In this document: positions 23,908 to 31,711 of the stretch, piece by piece
How positions within the stretch are numbered: position 1 is the stretch's first letter
Layout of the letters: the number at the start of each line of letters is the position of its first letter
Assembly (NCBI RefSeq): GCF_000510645.1
Contig: NZ_KI783301.1
Location: 2,363,151-2,427,150 of the forward strand
Source: Thermicanus aegyptius DSM 12793
GTDB taxonomy: Bacteria > Bacillota > Bacilli > Thermicanales > Thermicanaceae
Length of the DNA stretch: 64,000 bases
Reading direction: 5' to 3'
Position numbers and translations under genes: made by a program
The notes under the pieces: generated by a model
Seen by the model: the letters and a program-made list of their open reading frames with translations, nothing else
What the model was told of the DNA's origin: nothing
The model's database searches: none

Positions 23908-25199
23908 TTCATCACCCTCCAAGCCCTATACAAATCGCTAGCCGCAGCAAGCATGCTCTTTTTCCCCAAGACCGCAGAGATCATCTTCTTCTGTTTTTCC
24001 CGTTTCGGAACGCCATCCACGGTAAAGAACTGGCTCATGGCTTTATTAATTCCCGGGAGATATTCCTTAAAGTATTGGGGATACTTCTCAAAGGTATGGG
24101 CAGCATCTTTATATTTCTTTAAGTCTTGGCCGATGAAGCTCTCCATTACTTTCTTCCGGTAGGTGTCCAGCATATTCTCGGAGAAGTCTCCCGCCTGTTT
24201 CGCCAGGATCACGGTTTCGGCGGCCAGACGTCCCGAGGTCATCGCCATATTGGAACCTTCCCTATGAATTCCATTTACAAATTGGGCGGCATCCCCTACA
24301 ACTAGCACCCCATTGCCTACAATCTTTGGAATCGAATGATATCCCCCCTCCGGGATCAGGTGAGCCAGATATTCCTGCGGTTCTCCATCTTTGATGAGAG
24401 GGCGAATCATGGGATGTTTTTTCAGACGGTCAAGAAGGTCGTAAGGACGAAGCTTCTCCCGAATAAGTCCGGACAGAAGCGTCCCTACCCCCAGACTAAC
24501 ACTCTCTTTATTGGTGTAGAGAAAGGCGGTTCCCAGAATGCCGTGGGTAGCATCGCCAAAGATTTCGTAGGTTACCCCTTGGTTCTTTTCCACGTTAAAA
24601 CGTTCCTCTATCTTCTCCGCAGGGAGGTTGATCACCTCCATCACGGCAAGGGCTACCTCATCGGGGCGAAACTCTTTATGAAAACCAAGCTGTTTGGCGA
24701 GGAGAGAATTGACCCCGTCGGCCAGAATCACCACGTCGGCATAAACCTCTCCCTCCGGGCGATCCGTCCTTACCCCTATGACCCGGTTATCCTCAACGAG
24801 AACTTCCGTGACCACGGTTTCCGTAATGAGAAGAGCTCCCTGTTCCACCGCTTTATTGGCATACCATTGATCAAACTTCGCCCGGAAGACGGAGAAGCAG
24901 TTATACGGCTCCTGGGCAAATTCCAACCCTTTATATCCCACGGTGACGGCCGATTCCTTATCCATGATCATGAAACGTTGCTCCACGATGGGCCGCTCCA
25001 GGGGAGCTTCCTTCCAAAATTCAGGGATGATCTCTTCCATCTGTTTCCGATAGAGGATGCCTCCCATCACGTTCTTCGCCCCGGGGTATTCGCCTCTCTC
25101 AATCAAAATGACGTTTAATCCCGCTTTTGCCATCTCATACGCCGCCGAGGTTCCAGCCGGCCCCGCACCGACCACAATCGCATCAAATTTTTCAGGCAT
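23904..25199 (-). CDS. fixC: FixC, ETF-quinone-oxidoreductase-like flavoprotein
   Basis: A 431-residue FAD protein of the geranylgeranyl reductase/ETF-QO fold: KFDAIVVGAGPAGTSAAYEM is the dinucleotide-binding loop and VVGDAAQFVNGIHREGSNMA the second FAD motif. FixC accepts electrons from the FixAB ETF and with FixX reduces quinone and, by bifurcation, low-potential ferredoxin or flavodoxin. ATG 25199 overlaps the fixB stop by 8 bp; the upstream in-frame ATG 25238 lies inside fixB and has no ribosome binding site. Confidence 0.94.
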   Translation of the reverse strand: MPEKFDAIVVGAGPAGTSAAYEMAKAGLNVILIERGEYPGAKNVMGGILYRKQMEEIIPEFWKEAPLERPIVEQRFMIMDKESAVTVGYKGLEFAQEPYNCFSVFRAKFDQWYANKAVEQGALLITETVVTEVLVEDNRVIGVRTDRPEGEVYADVVILADGVNSLLAKQLGFHKEFRPDEVALAVMEVINLPAEKIEERFNVEKNQGVTYEIFGDATHGILGTAFLYTNKESVSLGVGTLLSGLIREKLRPYDLLDRLKKHPMIRPLIKDGEPQEYLAHLIPEGGYHSIPKIVGNGVLVVGDAAQFVNGIHREGSNMAMTSGRLAAETVILAKQAGDFSENMLDTYRKKVMESFIGQDLKKYKDAAHTFEKYPQYFKEYLPGINKAMSQFFTVDGVPKREKQKKMISAVLGKKSMLAAASDLYRAWRVMK

Positions 25200-26271
25200 G
25201 TTGAACCACCCCGTATAATCTAGTTTTAAGTTCCTCAATCAGTTTCGGGACGATTTCGAAAGCATCTCCCACGATTCCATAGGTGGCCACATCAAAGATC
25301 GGCGCGTTGGGATCTTTATTAATTGCAATAATCATTCCCGAGTTTTGCATCCCCACGATATGTTGAACCGCACCGGAGATGCCGATGGCGATATAAATTT
25401 TAGGGGTTACCGTAATCCCCGTCTGTCCAATTTGATGGGGATGGGATATCCAACCTGCTTCCACCACATCCCGCGTGGCCCCCACACCGGCTCCCAGAAC
25501 TTCCGCGAGTTGGTGCACCAATTGGAACCCTTTTTCATCACCCAATCCTTTTCCTCCGGCCACGATGATATCCGCTTCTTCCAGATTCGCCTTCTTATTC
25601 GATTCAAGGATGATATCGATGATCTTGGTATGAATCTCCTCTTCTTTCACATCCACCTCTTCCCGAATGATCCGTCCCTGGCGGGAATAATCGGGCTCTA
25701 ACGCCTTCATCACTTTCGGACGAACGGTTGCCATCTGGGGACGGTTTGTCTTGCACAGAATCGTGGCCATGATGTTTCCGCCAAACGCCGGACGGCTTGC
25801 TTCCAAAAGGCGCTCCTCCACATTGATATCGAGGATGGTGGTGTCGGCGGTAAGACCGGTCTTAAGATCGGTGGCCACTGCACTGGCGAGGTCCTTGCCA
25901 TTCGTGGTAGCTCCAAAGAGGACAATTTCCGGTTTATATTTCTCCGCCACATGGAGAAACGCTTTCATAAAAGGTTCTGTCCTGTAATGATGATAGATCG
26001 GCGCGTCTACCACATAGACGAGATCTGCCCCATAGGCAAATAGGGTAGGGGCGAGTCCCTCCACTTGATCTCCAATCAGTATACCGGCTAATTCCACTCC
26101 CAGCTTATCGGCTAAAGTTCGTCCTGCCCCGAGAAGCTCCAGGGAGACGGGCTCTACCTTACTCCCCTTCGCCTCTATGAAAACCCAGACCCCCCGATAC
26201 TGTGCCAACAACTCTTGTATTCTCTGTTTCTCTAATTCCCGCTGGCGTTTCTTCTCTTCCATCGCATCCAT
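25192..26271 (-). CDS. fixB: FixB, electron-transfer flavoprotein alpha subunit
   Basis: A 359-residue ETF-alpha with an unusual charged N-terminal extension (EEKKRQRELEKQRIQELLAQ) before the ETF fold. The C-terminal FAD-binding domain shows GVGATRDVVEAGWISHPHQI, TVTPKIYIAIGISGAVQHIV and AINKDPNAPIF, the classical ETF-alpha motif. It pairs with FixA to form the NADH-oxidising, bifurcating ETF. Start ATG 26271 with GGAGG 8 nt upstream. Confidence 0.95.
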   Translation of the reverse strand: MDAMEEKKRQRELEKQRIQELLAQYRGVWVFIEAKGSKVEPVSLELLGAGRTLADKLGVELAGILIGDQVEGLAPTLFAYGADLVYVVDAPIYHHYRTEPFMKAFLHVAEKYKPEIVLFGATTNGKDLASAVATDLKTGLTADTTILDINVEERLLEASRPAFGGNIMATILCKTNRPQMATVRPKVMKALEPDYSRQGRIIREEVDVKEEEIHTKIIDIILESNKKANLEEADIIVAGGKGLGDEKGFQLVHQLAEVLGAGVGATRDVVEAGWISHPHQIGQTGITVTPKIYIAIGISGAVQHIVGMQNSGMIIAINKDPNAPIFDVATYGIVGDAFEIVPKLIEELKTRLYGVVQHA

Positions 26272-26289
26272 TTCTTCTCCCTCCCTCTC

Positions 26290-27111
26290 CTAGGCCCGTT
26301 TTTTAATCCATTCGGGACGTTGCAATAGAATCTCCGTTAATTCTTTCACTTGATTCTCCACAGGTCCTTCCAGTTTCTTTCCACCGGTTGGCTTAGGCGG
26401 CGGAAAGATTCTTCCCACGACCGTGGGGGAACCTTTAAGTCCAAGCTGATTACGATCAATTCCCTCCAGGTCGTTAACGGACCAGATGACCGGCTGATAC
26501 CGAGCCGCCCTAATCATGTTGGGTAAAGAAGCCCGTGACACCTTGTTAATCGATTTATCGACGGTGATAAGCGCAGGTAGGGTGGATTCTAAAATCTCAT
26601 ATCCTCCTTCTATTTTACGATGAACACGAATCTTTTTCTTCTCCACATCGATTTCTTCCACTTTCAGGATGCCTGTAAGCGGCGGAATATCAAGCCTGCG
26701 GGCAATCCCCGGTCCGACTTGTCCTGTGTCGCCGTCGATGGTCATCTTCCCTGTAATCACCAGATCGATGGGTTCATATTCCCTGGCGATCTTCTCGATC
26801 GCTTGGGATAAGGCGTAGGAAGTAGCCAGCGTATCGGCGCCGGCAAAGGCTCTGTCCGAAATCATAAATCCCCGATCGGCCCCCAATTGGACACAATGGC
26901 GCATGGTAGCAACCGCCTGAGGGGGACCCATCGTTAAAACGCTTACCGTCCCCCCATACCTCTTCTTCAGGCGCACGGCTTCCTCCACCGCATGGGTGTC
27001 ATCCGGGTTGGTAATCGCAGTGGTGCTGCGACGGTCCAATGTATGCGTTACCGGGTCAAGCTTCGCATTTTTTGTATCCGGTACCTGCTTGACACAGACC
27101 AGAATGTGCAT
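26290..27111 (-). CDS. fixA: FixA, electron-transfer flavoprotein beta subunit
   Basis: A 273-residue ETF-beta: MHILVCVKQVPDTKNAKLDP at the start, AVEEAVRLKKRYGGTVSVLT, LVITGKMTIDGDTGQVGPGI (bifurcating-ETF type) and LPALITVDKSINKVSRASLP. First gene of fixABCX, whose genes are tightly packed. The system oxidises NADH and splits electrons between quinone and ferredoxin, supplying low-potential electrons; a ferredoxin-dependent 2-oxoacid oxidoreductase is encoded at the left edge of the window. GGGGAG is 7 nt before ATG 27111. Confidence 0.95.
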   Translation of the reverse strand: MHILVCVKQVPDTKNAKLDPVTHTLDRRSTTAITNPDDTHAVEEAVRLKKRYGGTVSVLTMGPPQAVATMRHCVQLGADRGFMISDRAFAGADTLATSYALSQAIEKIAREYEPIDLVITGKMTIDGDTGQVGPGIARRLDIPPLTGILKVEEIDVEKKKIRVHRKIEGGYEILESTLPALITVDKSINKVSRASLPNMIRAARYQPVIWSVNDLEGIDRNQLGLKGSPTVVGRIFPPPKPTGGKKLEGPVENQVKELTEILLQRPEWIKKRA

Positions 27112-27156
27112 GTTTCCACTCCCCTTTCTCTTTACACTATTTCCACGTTTGAAATG

Positions 27157-27175
27157 ATATTATTCTTAATAATAT
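27157..27175. promoter_or_regulatory. Perfect palindrome upstream of fixA
   Basis: ATATTATT, CTT, AATAATAT, centred about 55 nt before the fixA ATG. It could be an operator overlapping the promoter, or an AT-rich -10 region. The rest of 27112-27418 shows only the pduL terminator. Confidence 0.35.
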
Positions 27176-27291
27176 TGGGAAAAATCTCTCTTACTTCATT
27201 ATACCAGCTAACAGGAAGAATTTCACCCCCATTTGCGATAAATTTCACAAAGAAAATTTTCCATCGCTCCCATCGATTATGAATGCCCATA

Positions 27292-27322
27292 ATAAAAAGC
27301 GCCGGAGAAAGACCCCCGGTGC
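27292..27322 (-). terminator. Terminator of the pduL-like gene
   Basis: GCACCGGGGG and CTCCGGCGC with TTTTTATT on the minus strand, about 100 nt after the stop. Confidence 0.65.
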
Positions 27323-27418
27323 AAGATATCTTGACGATCCAATCTTCGATTCGTTCACTTCAAACCAAGTCCGGTACCATGGAGATCTCCCCATGATCGT
27401 ACCCTACATTTAGGGTGA

Positions 27419-27991
27419 TTACTCTCTTACGAGCTCTACAACGTCTCCGTTTTTCAACCCCGCCGCGTTTGCCTCGTCTATATCTACATGGAAATCAAGC
27501 GCATACGAAGGAGAGACCCTGGCAATCACTTCGTCAAAGATGAGGCTGCGCTCTCCGGTGGTGCGAAGGCGGATCTTTTCCTTATCTTTCACTCCAAATC
27601 TTTCCGCGTCCTGGGGGGAGAAGTGGACATGCCGTTTTGCCACGATCACCCCTTTTTCCAGCTGCAATTCCCCTTTCGGTCCGATCACCGTAATACCGGG
27701 AGTCCCCTCTATATCTCCCGACATGCGAATGACAGCCGGGACTCCCAGAATGAATGAATCGGTGATGGAGATCTCCACTTGGCTTGCTCCCCGGACGGGA
27801 CCCAAGATGCGCATCTTTTGTTCTCCTTTTGGTCCACGAACGATCACCGTTTCATTGGCGGCAAATTGTCCCGGCTGCGACAACGCCTTCATCACCGTGA
27901 GCTGAAAACCTTCCCCAAAGAGATAGGCCAGGTGCTCAGGGGATAAGTGGATATGACGGTTCGATACTCCAACCGGTATTTTTAGTTCCAT
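27419..27991 (-). CDS. pduL: PduL-type phosphate propanoyltransferase (phosphotransacylase)
   Basis: About 190 residues made of the two PduL domains: VGVSNRHIHLSPEHLAYLFG near the N-terminus and VIVAKRHVHFSPQDAERFGV in the second half; the paired histidine motifs bind the zinc ions. The enzyme interconverts acyl-CoA and acyl phosphate (acetyl or propionyl). No microcompartment shell genes and no encapsulation peptide are seen, so it is probably a general phosphotransacetylase. The start is ambiguous: ATG 27991 (GGAGGG at 7 nt) or ATG 28021 (AGGAG at 7 nt), which adds ten residues; I chose the shorter form. Confidence 0.9.
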   Translation of the reverse strand: MELKIPVGVSNRHIHLSPEHLAYLFGEGFQLTVMKALSQPGQFAANETVIVRGPKGEQKMRILGPVRGASQVEISITDSFILGVPAVIRMSGDIEGTPGITVIGPKGELQLEKGVIVAKRHVHFSPQDAERFGVKDKEKIRLRTTGERSLIFDEVIARVSPSYALDFHVDIDEANAAGLKNGDVVELVRE

Positions 27992-28337
27992 GTATGTTCC
28001 CTCCACGTTCTTTTTCCCCATTATTTTACTCCTCCGAATGGAATCCGACAACCCATCCTGTGATCTTACATTGGGAAGAGGGATGAACTTCTCTCTTCTT
28101 CCGGTTCGTATGGAGGAGGGACATTCACCTTTTCCCCGGCCTTGAATAGGATAGAATGTAGACCAATCTTTGTTCACCCATCTACCCGGAACCGTAGACT
28201 TCCGATTTTTTCTCCCCATGGGGGAGATTTTTTTTAGACTCGTGTCCGCCTAAAAAGACTTGTCGGCGGGATACTCCTATCTTTTCCCACATAAAATATG
28301 GTAAACTAGACAGTAGACATAGATAGGAGGAGAGAGC
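27992..28337. other. Intergenic region between divergent pduL and HAD genes
   Basis: I see no convincing gene. The frame upstream of pduL stays open to 28219 but lacks a family match. The region holds a plus-strand hairpin with a T-run (28211-28236) and, near 28290-28310, AT-rich sequence (TGGTAAACT) that may be the HAD promoter. Confidence 0.5.
28211..28236 (+). terminator. Orphan plus-strand terminator
   Basis: TCTCCCC, AT, GGGGGAGA followed by eight Ts. No plus-strand gene lies upstream within reach (the nearest, pduL, is on the minus strand), so the transcript it ends is unknown. Confidence 0.55.
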
Positions 28338-29165
28338 TTGTCCCAAGGCTATAAGATGGTTCTCATCGATTTAGACGGAACAACCCTGACGGATGACAAA
28401 AGAATCACCGCCAGGACTCAGAAGATCTTGGAACACTTGGACGCGCATGGAATACCGGTGGTGATCGCCACCGGCAGGGCGATATACTCCATCCGGGATC
28501 TCTTCCGACACATTTCCCTCCGGTCGCCGGTCATCGCGTTAAACGGATCGATCATCTATAAAGGAGTCCGCGGCAACGTTTGGGAGTATGAGGAATTTGG
28601 AAACGAGCTGTTAACCGAAATCCTTGATACGTTGAAGAAGCGTACTGAGATTGAGAACATTCTCCTCGAAGGAATTGGAGAATATTATGTAAAAAAATAT
28701 GATCAAGAAATCGAGGAAACCTTCGTCCATTACCGCCACACCCTCCCCATCGAGTTCCATTCGGAAAAAGTGCCGGAATCGGTAACCAATCTCCTCATCC
28801 TCCCCAGAGAAAAGAAGGATGAGATCCATGATTGGTTGAATGAGAGGTTAGCGGGGAAAATCAAGATGATTAAAACCTCCTGGCACTGGTTGGAGGGGAT
28901 GCGGGAATATGTGAATAAGGGAAGTGCCATGAAAAAAGTGGCCGATCTCTACAGGATCCCTCTCCATCAGGTGGTTGCGTTCGGGGATGAGTGGAATGAT
29001 CTGGAGATGCTGGAAGAGGCGGGTCTGTCCATCGCCATGGAAAACGGCAGCGAGGAAGCAAAGGCAAGAGCGGATCTGATCGCCCCCTCCAACGACCGGG
29101 AAGGCGTCGCCGTGATGCTGGAGGAGATTTTTGCCGATCTGCTCGTGGAGACAAAATACGCTTAA
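28338..29165 (+). CDS. Cof-type HAD-IIB phosphatase
   Basis: A 275-residue HAD phosphatase of the Cof/YidA group. Motif I is MVLIDLDGTTLTDDKRIT, motif II VVIATGRAIYSI, and motifs III/IV NKGSAMKKVADLYRI and VAFGDEWNDLEMLEEAGLSI. The C2B cap lies at about 85-190. These enzymes dephosphorylate sugar phosphates or flavin precursors with broad specificity. The start is TTG 28338 with AGGAGG 7 nt upstream. It ends 9 bp from the convergent ZorB-like gene with no room for a terminator. Confidence 0.9.
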   Translation: MSQGYKMVLIDLDGTTLTDDKRITARTQKILEHLDAHGIPVVIATGRAIYSIRDLFRHISLRSPVIALNGSIIYKGVRGNVWEYEEFGNELLTEILDTLKKRTEIENILLEGIGEYYVKKYDQEIEETFVHYRHTLPIEFHSEKVPESVTNLLILPREKKDEIHDWLNERLAGKIKMIKTSWHWLEGMREYVNKGSAMKKVADLYRIPLHQVVAFGDEWNDLEMLEEAGLSIAMENGSEEAKARADLIAPSNDREGVAVMLEEIFADLLVETKYA

Positions 29166-29174
29166 GAATCCTTT

Positions 29175-29858
29175 CTATTTTTTCAATAAGAGATCCAAAT
29201 CCCCTTTCCAGACCTTCTCATCCAAGATGATTTGGAAAGAGATGCGACGATTCTTCCGCAAGTCCTCCGGGGAATCCCCTTCCACCACAGGGTGAAACTC
29301 CGAATATCCTGTGGCCGCCAGATACTTGGCGAACTGAGACCTTCCCAAAGTGGGATTGGAAGAGAGCATCTCTTTCACCACCGCCACCGCCCGTTCGGTG
29401 GATAGGCTCCAGTTATCATAAGGAATCTTATCGGTATGCCCCTCTATCAAGATCATATAGATATATCGGCGATACTCCTCCTTTTCCAGCACCTTCTGCA
29501 AGGCAACCGAGATCTTATGAGCCACCCTCTTCCCCGATTCGCTCAATTCAGCGCTGGCAGATGGAAAGAGAATATTCCCTTCTATGGCGATGCTGTTGTT
29601 CGGTCCTCGGCTTACCTGATCTTTCCCTACCATCTTCTCCAATTCCAGTTGAAGGAGGTCGGTGATCTCCTCTTTTACTTGGCTCACCTTCCCAATCTCT
29701 TTTGTGATTCTCAAATTCTCATAGGCATCATAGATGCTTTGGATGAAGGCGATCACCGTCAAAAAGAGCATCACCAAAAAAAAGGCGGTCATCATGTCGG
29801 TGAAGGAAGGCCAGTAGCCGGTCTCCTCCGTTGCGAAATTCCCTCGCATTCTCCTCAT
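29175..29858 (-). CDS. MotB/OmpA-type stator protein resembling ZorB
   Basis: A 227-residue protein with a short cytoplasmic N-terminus, one transmembrane helix (about 17-42, PSFTDMMTAFFLVMLFLTVI) and a C-terminal OmpA-like peptidoglycan-binding domain (about 95-215: NILFPSASAELSESGKR, ILIEGHTDKIPYDNW, LSTERAVAVVKEML, DLRKNRRISF). D21 in SFTDMMT matches the proton-carrying aspartate of MotB (SYADLMT) and of ZorB. It follows a ZorA-like channel gene by 20 bp. No flagellar genes are nearby. Its job is probably to anchor an ion-driven motor to the wall; whether it is defensive is unknown. No zorC, zorD or zorE homologue is in the window. Confidence 0.85.
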   Translation of the reverse strand: MRRMRGNFATEETGYWPSFTDMMTAFFLVMLFLTVIAFIQSIYDAYENLRITKEIGKVSQVKEEITDLLQLELEKMVGKDQVSRGPNNSIAIEGNILFPSASAELSESGKRVAHKISVALQKVLEKEEYRRYIYMILIEGHTDKIPYDNWSLSTERAVAVVKEMLSSNPTLGRSQFAKYLAATGYSEFHPVVEGDSPEDLRKNRRISFQIILDEKVWKGDLDLLLKK

Positions 29859-29878
29859 CTGCTCTCTCCCTCATCCCT

Positions 29879-31591
29879 CTATCTTTCCTCATAAAACTCC
29901 CGCTCGCCCCGGACAGGCATTCCCCTGCCTTCGATCACCCGCGTCTCCGACCTGCGCAGGGTGTTGCGTCCCGTCTCATAGATGGCCTCCACCAATTGTC
30001 GTATTTCATGGGCAAAGCGATGGGACTGGTAAAACTCCCTTTCCAGAAGGACCCGTACCGACTCCATCTCCCGGGTCATCTCCCGCACACCCTTCAGGTC
30101 GTCCCGCACGGCCGACTCCCTCTCCCTGAAATGTTCCCGGGTGAGAGTGGTCATCGCCTCTCGGCGGAATCGTTCCAAGAAGTCTTGGAAGCTGCGGTCC
30201 AGATTTTCTATGCTGCGGGTAAACTCCTCCGCAGTTCTGGGCAGGGCAGGGAGGCGTTCGATGAGATAACGGTGGCTCTCCAGATTCTTCTGTCCCACCT
30301 CCTGCTGTTGCCTTAAAATGCGACCCAGTTCACCGAAGATCTGCTCCATTCCCTGGACCAACCCTCGCATCTCTTGCTGGGCCGCCTGTCTCTGTTTTTC
30401 AAAGACCTGATCGACCTGCCGGATGATTCCTTCATGGATTCCCTGCAGACGCCGCCGATCCTCTTCCCGGATGGCTTGAAACTCCCTTTTTAATCCATCC
30501 CATTCCTCCTGTTTTTTTTCCCCATCCTTCATCATGATTTGAATCCAGTTTTCCAACGAAGAGTAGCTCTCCCTGTTCTTCTCTCCCACTTCTCCGATGG
30601 CGCGGCGCAAGGCTTCTACTACTTGGGAGATACGGTTCATCTGTGAGGAGAGGTCCAGGTGATTGGTGACCAGAGCCTGAACCGTCCTCTCCATCTCTTC
30701 ACCGAAACGAAGAAGTCCCTCCGCCCCATTTTCAAAGGAGGATATGATTTTCCCTTCTTGGGCGATCAATCGGTTAACCTCTTCCACATTTTCAGCCACT
30801 TTGCCGGTCATCTCGATAATGCTCTCTCCAAAGCGGGAAATCGACTGGGAGAAACTCTCCTTTATCCGGTCGACGAAGCGGTCCATCAACCCTTCGAAGC
30901 TTCCCTTTGGCTTTAGGCTGTCTACATAGGAGCGGTAATGATTATCGAGAAAATTCTCGCACTCGCTGAGAAATTGATCCCGAAGAGCTTGTGGGTTCGG
31001 AGCGATCCCTCCGCCCAGCCAGCCGGAGCTTAAACCGGTTAAGAGGAAGGAGGAGCCGAGGCCCACGATACTGGTGAGAAAGGCGAAACTCATTCCTTCA
31101 AAGGGATGGCTAATGGAAGTGATGATTTGAGAGACGAGGGGCGTCCCGCTCTGAGAGGTGAAATTGGATAAGATGGTTTGCATGCTGTAAATGGAAGAGG
31201 TGAGCCCGATAAAGGTTCCCAATAATCCCAACATCACCATCCCCCCGTTAAGGAAGGAAAAGAAACGTTCCCATCCCCCTGCGAAAACGGGAAAAATTCC
31301 CAACACTCGAATGGCTAAGCGGTGGTAGTGCCGTTCCACCAGCGCCTGGGTATTGATCTCTTCCACCCCTTTAAGACGCTGTTGTTTATACTCCCCCATC
31401 ACCTCCAAAAGGAGAGGATGAGTAGATCCATAGGGCCGGCTCTCCCACTCCTTCTCTCTTCCCTCCAAATTTCGCAAGGAGGAGAGCAACTCCTGCAGAT
31501 GGCCGCTTAACTGCCAATTCCCGACTAACCCCATCAGAAAGAGGAAGAACGTCCCTCCTGCAAAGGAAAAAAATAGAGGACTCATCCACAT
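29879..31591 (-). CDS. MotA/TolQ/ExbB-type channel with long coiled-coil tail, resembling ZorA
   Basis: About 570 residues. Hydrophobic segments lie at about 5-26, 112-137 (GGMVMLGLLGTFIGLTSSIY) and 160-190 (EGMSFAFLTSIVGLGSSFLL), and the last two match the TolQ/ExbB/MotA core. The remaining 360 residues are a charged, heptad-rich cytoplasmic tail (FVDRIKESFSQSISRFGESI, LKREFQAIREEDRRRLQGIH). A MotA-like core with a long helical tail next to a MotB-like partner is the hallmark of ZorAB of Zorya systems. ATG 31591 follows AAGGAGGG. A terminator separates it from the upstream MFS gene, so the pair is an independent unit. Confidence 0.82.
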   Translation of the reverse strand: MWMSPLFFSFAGGTFFLFLMGLVGNWQLSGHLQELLSSLRNLEGREKEWESRPYGSTHPLLLEVMGEYKQQRLKGVEEINTQALVERHYHRLAIRVLGIFPVFAGGWERFFSFLNGGMVMLGLLGTFIGLTSSIYSMQTILSNFTSQSGTPLVSQIITSISHPFEGMSFAFLTSIVGLGSSFLLTGLSSGWLGGGIAPNPQALRDQFLSECENFLDNHYRSYVDSLKPKGSFEGLMDRFVDRIKESFSQSISRFGESIIEMTGKVAENVEEVNRLIAQEGKIISSFENGAEGLLRFGEEMERTVQALVTNHLDLSSQMNRISQVVEALRRAIGEVGEKNRESYSSLENWIQIMMKDGEKKQEEWDGLKREFQAIREEDRRRLQGIHEGIIRQVDQVFEKQRQAAQQEMRGLVQGMEQIFGELGRILRQQQEVGQKNLESHRYLIERLPALPRTAEEFTRSIENLDRSFQDFLERFRREAMTTLTREHFRERESAVRDDLKGVREMTREMESVRVLLEREFYQSHRFAHEIRQLVEAIYETGRNTLRRSETRVIEGRGMPVRGEREFYEER

Positions 31592-31659
31592 CTTGATCGA
31601 TCCCTCCTTCAGCCTCCTAATACATATGTGGGAGGAAGACAAAATATGGATTGTCCTGC

Positions 31660-31683
31660 GAAAAAGAGAAGCATCCGCCTCTC
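31660..31683 (-). terminator. Terminator of the MFS gene
   Basis: GAGAGGC, loop GGAT, GCTTCTC followed by TTTTTC on the minus strand (one G-U pair), in the 120-bp gap before the ZorA-like gene. Confidence 0.6.
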
Positions 31684-31711
31684 ATGATGATCATCGGTTA
31701 AATCGTTTCGA

